Both the position numbers and the translations under genes were made by a program. The notes under the pieces were generated by a model. It did no database searches. It had not been told where the DNA came from and saw nothing but the letters and a program-made list of their open reading frames with translations. A stretch of DNA of 64,000 nt from Agriotes lineatus (taxonomy: Eukaryota; Arthropoda; Insecta; Coleoptera; Elateridae), in contig OW679195.1 in the NCBI GenBank assembly GCA_940337035.1, positions 177,044,015 to 177,108,014 on the forward strand, in the 5' to 3' direction. Shown here in pieces: positions 1 through 11,144 of the stretch (its first letter is position 1; each line of letters begins with the position of its first letter).

Positions 1-2636
1 TTTTCGTAAACAGAATCCAAGCCTCCTCTAAACTCTTTTCACCGTTCAGACCTCATTCAGAACCCACCTCGGTCTTAGCAACGTTTTGTGTCAAATTAAG
101 CTTGCGGGACGAAATTTCTGTTTACATCAAGTCCACTCAATACGACTCTGGATTGTTATCTAGCAGAGAGTGTCCGTATGGAGACAAATGGTCCGTTTTT
201 GTACTATTGTATGCTCTATACAGATCCTTTAGAATGTATTTTAGTCAGCCCAGACCTAATCACACGTTAGGGTTCGAAAATTTAACTTCGAATTTCCGCC
301 CAACAGCGGACGGCTGAAAGCCCGGCAAGTTATCCATAAAGTACCTGTACGTTTTTACGTCATGCTTTGATGCTTATTTATACAGTCCTTTTTATGCCAT
401 GTTTGCCAACTAACATCTTGGCGCTTTACATTTTTCAAAGTCACCAAAATTGTTTTGGCGGTTGTCAGCGGTGCAAGGTGGATTACGGATCCCTTGATAG
501 GCGTACCTAGGTGACGTATTTAATTGTCTATAGGTGTTTCTGCTAGCATTGAGTGGTTTGTACACATTATTTCGTGGTTGGTCTTTGCCTTTTGATTGTA
601 ATGTGCGTGGGCAAGGCTGTGTCTCTTAATTCACTTTCTTTGTCACAGAACTGTATGGGTTAAACTTAACGCAGAATATTTGGTTTTGTCTACTCATTGC
701 ACTTGATTGCGAATTCGCTAGCATTGAGAACCATGCCTTGGAGCCGGAAGTTTGAGGTATATGCTCGCTTTCTCTTTCCGGTTCTTTGTTGTAATTAACA
801 ACTTTCATTACGAATTTTAGAGCCGACCCTGCAGTCATTAAATGCTGTGTTGTTAGTTTGCGGCAATGTTTCAAAGCCTTAGTCGAGTCCCTGATTGTTA
901 GGTGAAAGCGTTTGCTGCGATTTCTCATGTTATTGCCGAAGTCACTGAAAACGCGCTCTATGGTTTTGCAGTTGCCTGTCGAAAGCCCTTGCTGAGTCCA
1001 CGCTTGTACTCGAAGACTTTGCTTGGTAGCTAAGTGTTGCCGATTGTTGCTGGTTGCTTTCTTGTGCCCCTTTACTTCATTACTGGTAGTATTACAACAC
1101 GAACTTGTGTTGTGTAAGGTAAAACGAATCTGTACATTGCTCCCCTTCGCCCCCGTGGGCTTGAATTTACCGGGTAGTGTTGTATCACCTCTGAACTTTG
1201 TCAGTTATTACTTGCGCATTGATGAAACAAGTTTCTGCGTACGTAGTGCTATATTATTATCATTACCCTTGTGCTACATTCGATCTGTGTCATCACTGCA
1301 ACTTTGTAATTGCTCGAAAATTTAATCTGTCCAGAAATCCGTTAGCTATTTATATATTGAACCTCGCTCGGTGTTACATTAATAAAATTGCTCGACTAAC
1401 TCTTCTTAGTTGCATTCTTGTGCAACCTATTACCGAAGCTGGTAAACTCCTGTAATTAGTGGCCACAATAGAGTTGACTTTGGACTGTAACGTGGGTCCC
1501 GCATCTAATTCATGCGAATTTTTGTCAGTTAATTGTTGTAGCCGAATTACTGTTATTGATATGAACCTGTTTATAGAAGCTTTTCTTTTAGGTATCGCTG
1601 ATGCAAGTAATTTAGGTGTCGAATCTTTTTGAAGTCTGTTTCAAGTCGTAGCAAATTTGGCTGCGCATGCCTTAGCGGGTTTAAGAGTTCTCGTAAGCTA
1701 ATGGTCTTATCGGTTGTGCTAAAAGACTCTTTGGCGCCCTCTGGTAATTTGAATACCTTTTGCTAATTATAGAAAAGAACCGCACGCTGTCTTCACTATA
1801 GTTGGTCCACCCCCGGATTCGTCTATGTAGCCTGAAAGTTTGTTTGGTACCATTCGAATCTGGTTAGAGTAATTGAGTTGTTTAGTTTGGAGCTTTACTC
1901 AAAACTGTGTTTTCCGTTCGTAGAAAATAAACTTGAACATCTTTGCAAAGTTGCTGTCCTGCGCGCCTATTGCATTGTAAATTGGACGCTGAAACGCAGA
2001 AACATTTAAAGTCTCAATCCCATCCCGAATCTCTTGGAATTTTCAACGTGTGTCGCAGTTTTCAAATTTTTCACGCAGCTGGTATCGTATCTGTTGGTAC
2101 TAGTACAATGCATGGCTTATTGAATCGCAGATTTTTAATTTTTTATTTTTTATCTTACGTTGCAGTTCGACTACACCATTAATTCAGCGATGCGTGTCAC
2201 AGAAAGTTGTTGAACATGGTGTCCATGCTTATTGGTTCTACTGTTTCGAATAAATAAATAAATTTACTATGCATTATTGATGCTCACACCCCTTCTTCGA
2301 TCTAGAAGAATCTTCAATAGTTTTATTGATGTAGTGGACATAATTCTCAATGTTTTTGAATTACCTAAGCAAGCATGTTACTAAGCTAAGTTTGGTGGCA
2401 TATAGCTTGGCTTTGGGCCACTATACCAGAACCTATTTAGTGTACCTAATATGAGGAGTAAAAAACTAGACATATATTGGAACGTTAGTATGCATGTATA
2501 CATTGTCAGTAACCTCATTTTACCTTGCAGTATAGAAGCTGGTGCTTTATACGCTGGCGTCTGGCGGTGCTCAACTTGTCCCGGATTTGATGTAGTTAAA
2601 AATATATAAAATTTTGGAAACCATTTGTTTCTCAGA
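1..2636. other. AT-rich stretch with no recognised gene
   Basis: No reading frame here resembles a known family; the longest are about 100 codons and lack conserved motifs. A run of overlapping AATAAA-type signals lies near 2250-2265, which could be a polyadenylation region, but no upstream coding sequence supports a transcript. Intron, intergenic DNA or old transposon tissue are all possible. Confidence 0.5.
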
Positions 2637-2895
2637 GGCAGGCTGGAAGGAATGTTAAATAGGACTATACAGGCGGATTCTACTACTAAAAATAAGGAAA
2701 AAGTTTATATAAACAAATGTCCTAAAATGGTTCATTACTGAGTTATAGCAGTGAATTAAAAAGAAATACTGGTTAAATGCATTTAAGCTTCTCAGACCAT
2801 TATCAAGTAGGTAATCCGTGCTTCTTGGTTTCAGTCGTGAAAGTAGGTTAAGTCGTTTAAGTCATTAGAATTGTTTTCTAACGAGTTTTACAAAA

Positions 2896-4380
2896 ATGGC
2901 AGATTATTTTTTCGAAGAACTGTCCGCCATGCATTTAATGTACGGTTTGGCACATTGTAATAGGGCGGATGCAAGAAGACTTTACACAGACCATTTCCCA
3001 AACCGACCTTTACCAAACGGAAAAACATTCAAAAAGCTTCCTATTAGATTGAGACTAACAGGATCTTTCAAACTGGTAGTCGGAGATCGCGGCAGACCAT
3101 GAACTACAAGAACTTTGGACTTGGAAGAACATGTGTTGGATGGTGTTGAGGAAAATGCAGGTGATGCAACTCGAAGAATTGCATTAGCGGAAGGTGTCGA
3201 TCATATGACTGTGTGGCGGATTTTAAGAATCAATCAACTTGCTCCGTACTACGTACAAAGAGTACAGTGACTTAGTGAGAATGACTTCCCACCACGAGAA
3301 GCTTATTGTGCACGGTTGTTTCAAACATGCGCCGATGATATTCTCTTTTTGTCATCTGTGCTCTTTATTGATGAAGCTAGCTTTACAAGAGATGGTATCA
3401 TATGTTTTCACAATTTACAGCAGTGGCAAGAAAACGCTCATGCCATTATTCAGTCCAAGCTATAACATAAAAATAACTTGGGATATGTTAAGAATGATAC
3501 GCGAATTGCTCTAACGGCGCGTGTCCGAAAATTTGTAAAATTTCGAGGCCATCGGCTTCACGGCACTTTTGCCGAAGCCGTCCTAGAAATCACACGCATT
3601 TCTGCGCTATCTAAATTTTCTGAAGGGCTGCTCACAACCATGTTTTAAGCACCCTAAATTTACCTTTTGAATACTAGAAACCGACCAACCGGTAAGAATA
3701 ATTTTGTTGTTATTAAATTTCACTAATTAGTGGCGTGAAGGTTTCTAGTTTGGGTCAAATTTGAAGCCACGTTCAAATAAATTTCCACCGCATCTACCCA
3801 TCCATGGGCGTCCTAATGGTCGTTTTCCATAAATGAAACCAAGGTGCTGCACGTTCCGAGGAGCGCCTACATAACAGCTTATCGTGAAGATTGGATTCGC
3901 CAGTGTTTAGAGCAATTCGAACAAAAGGACAAAGTTTTAACTTTCACATTTAACGTCGTTTCGCATTATTAAAACCATGTCTAGTAAATACTAACAACAA
4001 CCAGATTAAATTCAAATTACCTTTCAACCTGACTTTTATTTAACCTACTACCTGCTTCCGCAAAGGTAGCTGCTGTGGAATATAATATAAATAATTTTGG
4101 TGTTACAAAGCATCAAAAGCTCTTTTCATTAAATGTGTGGGTTGAAATTATCAACAATTTCTTGATTGGTCCTGTTGTATTACCCGGACAACTTTCTTTT
4201 GGTATTTTTTTAGAATATTACTTATCAGGTTTGTTGGAAGCTGTGCCATTAAATGTTAGAGGACGCATGTGGTTCATGGATGACGGTTCACCGGCTAAAT
4301 TAAACATAGTATATCCTGGAAGTTGGATTGATCATGATGGGTCTACATGGCCAGTCGATCTAAATCCTCTAGATTTTTAC
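2896..4380 (+). pseudogene. Transposase relic, N-terminal and central part (DUF4817 / IS630-mariner type)
   Basis: The frame opens with a helix-turn-helix region (DUF4817-like; MADYFFEELSAMHLMYGLAH), followed by a second HTH region and the basic GRP..TRTLDLEE motif that precedes the DDE domain in this insect family. A TGA at 3100-3102 replaces an expected arginine. The first catalytic Asp lies in FIDEASFTRDG (about 3366-3400). Around 3465-4095 the frame is broken by about 0.6 kb of unrelated sequence. It resumes with KHQKLFSLNVW, then the second catalytic Asp in WFMDDGSPAK, and runs to DLNPLDFY at 4380, where the 4.7 kb insert begins. Not functional. Family assignment is from remembered conserved motifs, not from a search. 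Confidence 0.75.
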
Positions 4381-5038
4381 TTCCTTTTACGATAAAGGAA
4401 GTATTGGATTCACCCCAAAAATTCGAAATTGAGTTTTCAACAGATATTCACGTTTTAGAGTCCCCAAAAACATTTTTTTTCATTGGTCTGTCTGTGTGTG
4501 TGTCTGTCGTGTGTGTGCCTGCCTGTGAACAGAATGTCTCAAAAACGAAAAGAGGTATGGTGTTGAAACTTCATATATAAGTTTTGTGTACTATGTAGAT
4601 GAGACAGCAAGCTTTTGAAGAAAATCGCATAACCGGAAGTAGGTGTTTACTCTTGTGATTTTTCAGTTTTTTTCGATTTTTTCAAAACGGCTGTAACGAT
4701 TTTTTTCAAACTATACATTTTTATTACATTTTTAATGTGTATTGTTGTGACATAGCTGATTTTCAGGTTTGAATACTTCTAAAATGGGTTTCTTTTGTTT
4801 TTTCCTATTTTTTTATTAACTTCTATTTTAATTAAAACACCCGGTATATTATTACATTTTTGAATTCAGCTTAAAATTCTAGAAAAAATTGTATCTTCAA
4901 CTAACTCTCTATTTTGTACCGTTTTGTAGAATTTGTAATTTTTGAAAATTTTTGACAAATGCTTAAAAATTAAAAATCTTATTTTTGGCTAATTATAAGA
5001 TCACTATAAAAGGAAGTTGTGTGAGTGTATCACACCAG
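4379..5038 (+). repeat. Left copy of 0.66 kb terminal direct repeat
   Basis: It begins with a small perfect hairpin, ACTTCCTTT, six bases, AAAGGAAGT. It then runs through a GT-rich stretch to an internal copy of AAAAGGAAGT near 5010, so the repeat also has short inverted motifs near its two ends. It matches 8423-9080 along its whole length with scattered substitutions and small indels (roughly 10 percent by eye). No protein is encoded. Confidence 0.8.
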
Positions 5039-5839
5039 ATTTCATATTTTGTTTTAACATTTCAAAAGTTAAACTAACACATTTTTTATAGCTATTTGAA
5101 TTACTAGAGAGGAAAATGTATGATTCCCTCTCGCGGATGTAGTTTAATTCTCCAGCGTTAGCGAGAACAGTACCCAATCAATTGTAATCATGCGAGGGAG
5201 GAAATTAGATTTTAGTCCAGAGATACATACATATGACACTTTTACATTTTATGATGAAACTATCTCTTGTATTCAGCTGCATACAAAAATATTTAAATAT
5301 GAAAATTAGGAGGCTAGTTGATTTATTATTAATCACATTGCCTCCCGTCTCTAATAGCAACGGATGTATTATATTCCCTTCCATTGTCATTGGAAACCAA
5401 TCAGGGAACGAATCGCATATTTTCGGGAAACTCCTAACAGGCGATATAAAATGTCACTTTCGTATAAAGGGGTAAAAAAAGTATTTTCGAATTGAGCCAA
5501 CAAACATGCTCAAGTTGCCCCAATTGGATCACCATGTAGTGTTCTTTATAAAATCTAAATAGAATTTTGCTGTAAAACAACTAAGACATCCAATACTTCA
5601 CTCTGTATACTTAGGTAAGTTACATATTTTCGTCATTCAGCTTCAAGTTGGGCGTATTTAATAGCAGATTTTTCTGCAAGTTAAGAAAAGTGAGAGTTTT
5701 CAACATTTAATTTACTAGCGAAAGATGCTAAGCGAGCGGATTAATTTTACACGAACATGGAAAAATCACTTTTATAACATTCAGAGTGCTATTTTTTCTA
5801 CTACCATTACAAAATCTAGCCAAAATGAAATTCGATATT
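5039..5839. other. AT-rich filler inside the 4.7 kb insert
   Basis: I see no conserved coding frame, RNA gene or terminal repeat. A CTCTCGCGGATG-like stretch near 5130 is slightly richer in GC but unexplained. Confidence 0.4.
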
Positions 5840-5991
5840 TCTTGATATTCGAAAAAATAATTTTATTTGGAATCGGCATTAAAGTAGCTCGAAATCGTCA
5901 TTAAAATACGAGAAATCGGCATTAAAGTAATCCATTGTTTTACGACTTTTTGTAGGCGGCGCGGCGGGGCGATAGGTAAACGTCAACCGAC

Positions 5992-6091
5992 NNNNNNNNN
6001 NNNNNNNNNNNNNNNNNNNNNNNNNNNNNNNNNNNNNNNNNNNNNNNNNNNNNNNNNNNNNNNNNNNNNNNNNNNNNNNNNNNNNNNNNNN
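5992..6091. other. Assembly gap (100 N)
   Basis: Exactly 100 undetermined bases, a conventional scaffold gap of unknown true size. The sequence just left of the gap (about 5840-5991) is repeated almost exactly just right of it (6092-6214), so the join may bring together two alleles of one locus. Confidence 0.98.
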
Positions 6092-6214
6092 TTCTTGATA
6101 TTCGAAAAAATAATTTTATTTGGAATCGGCATTAAAGTAGCTAGAAATCGTCATTAAAATACGAGAAATCGGCATTAAAGTAATCCATTGTTTTACGACT
6201 TTTTTTAGGCGGCG

Positions 6215-7556
6215 CACAGTGGGCTGTAACTGCATTAAGGCGGACTTACGATTTTTTTCTAAAAAAATGCATTTTTGAGTATACCAATCGACAGAACTTA
6301 TTGATTATAATGAAACTTGTAATTTGTCATTTTCCGCTAAAATTAGTTTTTATATGAAAAAAATGTATTTCCTTTTTTTTTGTATGGAACGAAACAAAAA
6401 ATGTCGTATTTCAGCCAATTGCTAACCAATTTCGGCTTGGGACGTACTAGGCCTTATTCTATGACTGTTTCTTCTGACGGATATACAGTGTGTCCCCGGA
6501 TAGGTGAAGCGACTCTTGTGAAAGGTAAAAAATTCTCGATTTAAATTTTTATTTTTCAGCGCTGCTTGGTTAAAGGCGAATTTCTAACATTATTTCAGTT
6601 TTGAAAAATCAAGTATGCCTTGGAAGTGCTTAAAAATCCTATTTTTCAAAACACCTATTTGTATGTAAGGTAAAGTACTTTTTATGTGGCAAATACGACA
6701 AAAAGTTATTAAGAAAACTTATTTAGAATCAACATCTCGGCCCCTATACCAAATTTCAAATTCCTTAGCCAACTTTGATCTCTCAAAATTTCTTTTTATG
6801 TTTAGTTCCCAAATCAAAGAATTTTACTTTTAACAAAGATTTTTATTGGAAAAACAAATACTTTTAACAACGTTTTTTACTTCATAGTAAAAAAACTTTG
6901 TTAAAAATAAAATTCTTTGATTTGGGAAATAACTACGAGTATAAAAAGAAATGTGAGAGATCAAAGTTGGCCGAGGATTTTGAAATTTCGTATAGGGGCC
7001 TAGATGTTGATTCTAAACAACCCTTCTTAATAACTTTTTGTCGTATTTGCCACATAAAAGGCACTTTACTTTAGAGAAAAATAGGATTTTTAAGCATTTC
7101 CAAGGCATACTTGATTTTTCAAAACTGAAATAATGTTAGAAATTTGCCTTTAACCAAGCAGCGCTGAACCCCAAAAAACGAAAATTTAAATCGAAAATTG
7201 TTTACCTTTCACAAGAGTCGTTTCACCTATCCGGGGACACACTGTATATCCGTCAGAATCGCACCTCTGTGAGCGCGTTTTTTACCGAAAGCTATCGGAA
7301 AACAGTCATAGAATAAAGCCTAGTACGTCCCAAGCCGAGATCGGCTAGCAATTGGCTGAAATACGACATTTTTTGTTTGGTTCCATACAAAAAAAAAGAA
7401 AATGCATTTTTTTTCATATAAAAACTAATTTTAGCGGAAAATGACAAGTTACAAGTTTCATTATAATCAATAAGTTCTGTCGATTGGTATACTCAAAAAT
7501 GCAATTTTTTAGAAAAAAATCGTAAGTCCGCCTTAATGCAGTTACAGTCCATTGTG
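6215..7556. mobile_element. Transib-like palindromic non-autonomous element
   Basis: Nearly the whole 1342 bp is one inverted repeat: arms of about 640 bp meet around a loop near 6845-6890. The ends are CACAGTGGGCTGTAAC on the left and the complement of CACAATGGACTGTAAC on the right. It is flanked by perfect 5 bp duplications CGGCG (6210-6214 and 7557-7561). A CACWRTG terminus and a 5 bp GC-rich CGNCG target are known hallmarks of Transib transposons, and CACAGTG is also the V(D)J heptamer. No transposase is encoded, so movement would need an enzyme in trans. Inside the arms, at about 6485 and 7230, lies a second nested pair of inverted ends (ACAGTGTGTCCCCGGAT). Confidence 0.7.
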
Positions 7557-8422
7557 CGGCGGGGCGATGGGTAAACGTCAACCGACGTTAACATAACCTA
7601 GAAATGTTGGTTAAAATGTTGTAATTTCACGATTTCTCGATTTCAAATAAAACATAATGTACTCCTTGGCACTACAGTTCCTTCTTATCCCTCATGTGGT
7701 TTATTTGCCTTGGTCCTACAGGCCTCGGCAACTAAATCCACATTCGTGATAAAAAGCTAAACTTCAGTGTCTTGGTATACAAATTGCTATTTTTTTTAAA
7801 TCGGCAGTGTAGAACGTCGAAATCGTCATTAAAATACGAGACATCGGCAGTGAAGTAATCCATTGCTTTAGAAAATTTCTATGGCGGCTGGGCGATAGGT
7901 AAACGTCAACTGACGTCAATATAACCTACTAAAGTTGGTTAAAATATTGTAATTTTGCTATTTCTCGATTTAAAAAAAAACAATGTATCCCTCGGCACTG
8001 GAAGTTCCTTTTTATTCCTCATCTAGTTTATTTGCTTTGGCCCTACGGGCCTCGGCAACTAAACCCACATTCGTGATAAAAAGCTCAACTTCAGTGATAA
8101 CCTACATGGAAATTAATATAAAAATAAAAGAATTAAAATTGAACTTCCAAGTCCCTATACCTTCTTACTGAAGAGACTTTGTACTAAGGTATATCAGGTA
8201 GTAATCTATGACCAGTGGGTGTCCCATTCTTTTTGGGATACCCTGTATAATTGTTATCCTTGACTTTATTTATTTACTTACATCTTTCATCAAGACAAAC
8301 TAAAACCTTTTGGTTTTGGTGAACGGTGCATGTAGCTACAAGATTGAACTATCAAAAAAACCTTCAAAAGTGATAAAGTATGTAGGCTACTATAGTTAAC
8401 AAAACAAAAATTAAGCATTTTT

Positions 8423-9080
8423 ACTTCCTTTTACGATAAAGGAAGTATTGGATTCACCCCAAAAATTCGAAATTGAGTGTTCAACAGATCTTCATGTTTT
8501 AGAGTGCCCTGAACCCAAAAAACATGTTTTTGTTCATTGGTCTATCTGTGTGTATGTGTCCGTGTGCCTGTCTGTGAACAGAATATCTCAAAAAATGAAA
8601 AAAGGTATGGCGTTGAAACTTCATATATAAATTTGGGTACTAGATGCGACAGCAAGCTTTTGAAGAGAAACGCATAACCGGAAGTATGGCGTTTACTCTA
8701 TTTTTCAGTTTTTTCGATTTTTTCAAAAGCGGCTCTAACGATGTTTTTCAAACCTTACATTTTTATTACATTTTTAATGTGTATTGATGTGAGATAGGTG
8801 ATTTTCCAGTTGAATACCTCTAAAATGGGTTTCTTTTGTTTGTTTTCTTTTTTTTATTAACTCCTATTTTAAATAGAACACCCGGTATATTATTACATTC
8901 TTGAATTTAGATTAAGATTTTAAAGAAAATTTATCTCTTGAACTAACGCTCTATTTTGTACCGTTTTTGTAGAATTTGTAATTTTTGAAAATTTTTGACA
9001 AATGCTTCAAATATAAAATCAAATTTTTGGCTAATTATAAGATCACTGTAAAAGGAAGTTGTGTGCGTGTATCACATCAG
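8423..9080 (+). repeat. Right copy of 0.66 kb terminal direct repeat
   Basis: Same start hairpin and same end as the copy at 4379-5038, in the same orientation. The transposase sequence resumes immediately to its right, whereas at the left copy the transposase stops immediately to its left. Confidence 0.8.
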
Positions 9081-9088
9081 ATTTTTAC

Positions 9089-9279
9089 GTATAAAGACAT
9101 CTAAAATCTATAGTGTATTCTACTCCAGTTCAAGACCTGAGGATCTTCAATAGAGAGTGGAAGGCGGATGCCATTAAATTCGGAACATACTAGGAATTTA
9201 TGAGTGCGTGAGGCACTATGATCCGACTAGCTCAGCAGTGTGTTGCTGCCCGTGGAGGTCATTTTCAACATTTATAATG
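9089..9279 (+). pseudogene. Transposase relic, C-terminal part (continues from 4380)
   Basis: Directly after the 4.7 kb insert the reading frame gives RHLKSIVYSTPVQDL, the usual continuation of the PLDFFLWG motif of this transposase family. It ends at 9279 with RLAQQCVAARGGHFQHL and a stop, the typical C-terminus (G-G-H-F-x-H-L). Two frameshifts or stops lie near 9185-9210. Together with 2896-4380 this shows that 4381-9088 was inserted into an existing gene, not placed next to it. Confidence 0.7.
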
Positions 9280-9596
9280 ATTTCAATTAAACAACTCAAT
9301 TTCCTATTATTTCGATTAAACAACTCCGTTTCTTGTTATTTTTTTGAATAAAACATTAAAAAACCTCAATTAGCTATAACTCAGTAACGAACCATTTTAG
9401 GACATATGTTTATATAAACTTTTTTCCTTATTTTTAGTCGTAGAAGCCGCCTGTGTCAGTCAGCCCACATTTTTGTTACACCCTGTATCAGCAAAACAAC
9501 CTTACTTATAGGTGAGGTAGAGCAATTTGGCTGAATTTAAAATTAGGAGTCAAACCTTAGATCTGATATTGTGAAAAAGACTGCAACATCTATTAC

Positions 9597-9987
9597 CTGT
9601 ACGTCATGGTCCAGTTGTAAAAAGACTCGAATTTATCTAGGTTGTCAGGATACACTCGAATTGGAGCCTCCATATTGGCAAAGATGTACCTTTGGTGCGG
9701 TTTTCTCGCCCAGGGTCTGTCGTGTTTCCATTCGTTATACTGAGCGGTGTGGAAGATGATTGCGTGAAACTTTTGAATCGGAAACAAGCTTCTGTTGTGT
9801 GTTGCAAAGCAGTTCTTGAACTCACAGTTTTTGAACAGTTCGTAACCATTCTTTCCAAATGAAAACGACTTACTATCCCACATAGGAATCCAGTAGAGTA
9901 TATATTTTGTAACACCTATTCTTCGGATGCGTTTTGGTTGTTGTTGAAGATGCGGCAGTATGGGCGACACAGTCACATGGTTTTGAA
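9597..9987 (-). CDS. Alpha-1,3-fucosyltransferase, internal exon (GT10 N-terminal domain)
   Basis: Partial gene: one internal exon of a Golgi type II membrane enzyme that moves fucose from GDP-fucose to N-glycan or related acceptors. The minus strand encodes KYILYWIPMWDS, then NCEFKNCFATHNRSLFPI, then KPHQRYIFANMEAP and ends FYNWTMTYR. These match the conserved blocks of the glycosyltransferase 10 N-terminal domain (family FucTA/FucTC). The exon ends at 9597 with AG followed by the donor GTAATA, as expected directly after NWTMTY in this family, which argues against a processed pseudogene. The frame is open upstream to about 10083; acceptors at 9988 or 10058 are both possible. The catalytic C-terminal exons (DSDIP and FYKDTRPEKV type motifs) are not seen at lower coordinates and presumably lie outside the window. 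Which paralogue it is cannot be told. Confidence 0.8.
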
Positions 9988-10769
9988 CTGTTTTTAATTT
10001 TGTCGACCGCGAGAACGGTATTGCGGAAAAATAAACCAGAACGTCAGTATTACGATACTGTTTAAAATTACGAGGGTACTAATCAATATTTTTTTGCTAC
10101 ATCTCACCATCTTGCATGAAATCGTAACAGTACGCAAGTAGTTATAGATGTAGACGCTCTTGTAAATTTCGCTCCTGCGGCGTGATAGATGGCAAAAGCG
10201 TTTGTACTAGATAGACGTTCTTTGTAAATAAAACGGGGCATACATTAGGGTTGTTAGCGTTTATGTTGCTTTTGTCGATAACACATTTATTTGTACAATA
10301 GAATGATCCATAAAACATGCATGAAGCTATTGTCTGGTGGCAATTGTAAGTAGGTCACTCTTTTCAGGCTGTAATATTTGTATTTTGTACCTTAGCATTT
10401 TAATTTATAAACATGCAGCCGTAACTATAGCGTTACACAAACCAACTTTCTCCATTTTTTATTGAATGAAAATCCGTACTCGTGTTAACGTCCTTCAATT
10501 TTTGTTCCTGGAGAAGTATGGATTGATTCGATATTGCTGCATTCCGAAAGCGGCAGGGCAGGATTAACTATATTTCTCCCAGCCTTATATAGAAACCGGC
10601 AGTTATTTAGGTTGAGATATTAAAATGCAATGTTTCAGCCGGACCATTATTTATTGTGATATCAGTGGTATTTACGTTTAATAATGAGATATTTATTATT
10701 CAGACAATAAATTGCATATATTAGCAAAGTAGAGCTACTTGGTACGCTTTCTATTGCCCGCTGCTGTAG
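9988..10769. other. Probable fucosyltransferase intron
   Basis: No conserved coding apart from the upward continuation of the exon frame to about 10083. If both exons belong to one gene, this is its intron. Confidence 0.35.
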
Positions 10770-10863
10770 TTGTTTCTGAACGCTTGAATAGGTAGCAATT
10801 TGTTTGTAAGAGACCGTACTTATCACCAAAATGATCAAAATAATGAGCAAACATATATGCCCT
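10770..10863 (-). CDS. Possible membrane-anchor exon of the same fucosyltransferase
   Basis: On the minus strand, after a plausible acceptor (ATTAAAAACAG at 10864-10874), an open frame begins GHICLLIILIILVISTVSY followed by a polar, Q-rich stem (KQIATYSSVQKQLQQRA). A short tail, one hydrophobic span of about 15 residues and a polar stem is the expected start of a type II Golgi glycosyltransferase, and it lies about 0.8 kb upstream of the GT10 exon on the same strand. The donor site is not clear. This is an inference from position and topology only. Confidence 0.35.
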
Positions 10864-11144
10864 CTGTTTTTAATAAAACAAAAACACTAAAAAACTTACA
10901 ATTGTTTTATTGACATCTTATTAATACGAAATGTTTAAAAATAGATTTGTTGTTTTATGTTTCATGAAAGTATTATAAAAAGAAGTAGACAAATTATTTT
11001 TTGCTGTAACACTCTTTCTGATCATGAGAATAATTATTATTACAAAAGTTTGTTTCATATTTAGCTCTAGCTTTCAAGTTTGATAGCATTTTATCTATTC
11101 TGTGTAACCGAATAGAGTTACAGTCAAACTAGTATTCTCTAAGG

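Larger units (their letters stand above)
5840..8110 (+). repeat. Tandem repeat unit, three partial or complete copies
   Basis: A unit containing ATCGTCATTAAAATACGAGA, a GGCGG..GGGCGATAGGTAAACGTCAAC block and a CCTAC-GGCCTCGGCAACTAAA block occurs at 5840-5991 (cut by the gap), at 6092-7780 (with the palindromic element inserted) and at 7785-8110. The third copy has a single CGGCT at the position where the others carry CGGCG duplications, so it serves as an unoccupied reference site. No coding is visible. Confidence 0.7.
4371..9088. mobile_element. 4.7 kb insert bounded by 0.66 kb direct repeats
   Basis: Outer boundaries both carry agatttttac (4371-4380 and 9079-9088), consistent with a target duplication inside the transposase gene. 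The ends are formed by two copies of one repeat in the same orientation (4379-5038 and 8423-9080). The inside has no substantial coding frame; it holds unrecognised AT-rich sequence, the assembly gap, a tandem unit and a Transib-like palindrome. The arrangement resembles an LTR or Penelope-type element, but the repeats do not begin with TG or end with CA. The alternative is two insertions of one repeat followed by rearrangement. Confidence 0.5.
2637..9488 (+). mobile_element. Decayed IS630/mariner-type DNA transposon with large internal insert
   Basis: The sequence at about 2660-2750 is present in inverted orientation at about 9365-9470 with only scattered differences (both arms contain GTTTATATAAAC and AATGGTTCATTACTGAG or its complement). 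Between these arms lies a transposase frame that starts at 2896 and whose last codons are at 9220-9279. The right end finishes in ACACCCTGTAT, a common end of insect DNA transposons; the outer 20-30 bases of the left end are degraded, so 2637 is approximate. The element has been split by a 4.7 kb insertion and carries another internal insertion of about 0.6 kb. It lies 109 bases from the splice donor of the fucosyltransferase exon, so it sits in that gene's intron or just beyond it. Confidence 0.7.

Noticed and set aside
626..928. Minus-strand frame of 100 codons
   Set aside because: No conserved motif, no splice context and composition like the surrounding non-coding DNA.
8190..8260. TGGGTGTCCC...GGGATACCCTGTA as a separate small transposon
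   Set aside because: Only a short stem; no partner end, target duplication or second copy found in the window.
4379..9080. Conventional LTR retrotransposon
   Set aside because: The terminal repeats lack TG/CA ends, and no gag, pol, primer site or polypurine tract is visible, so only a neutral description is given.
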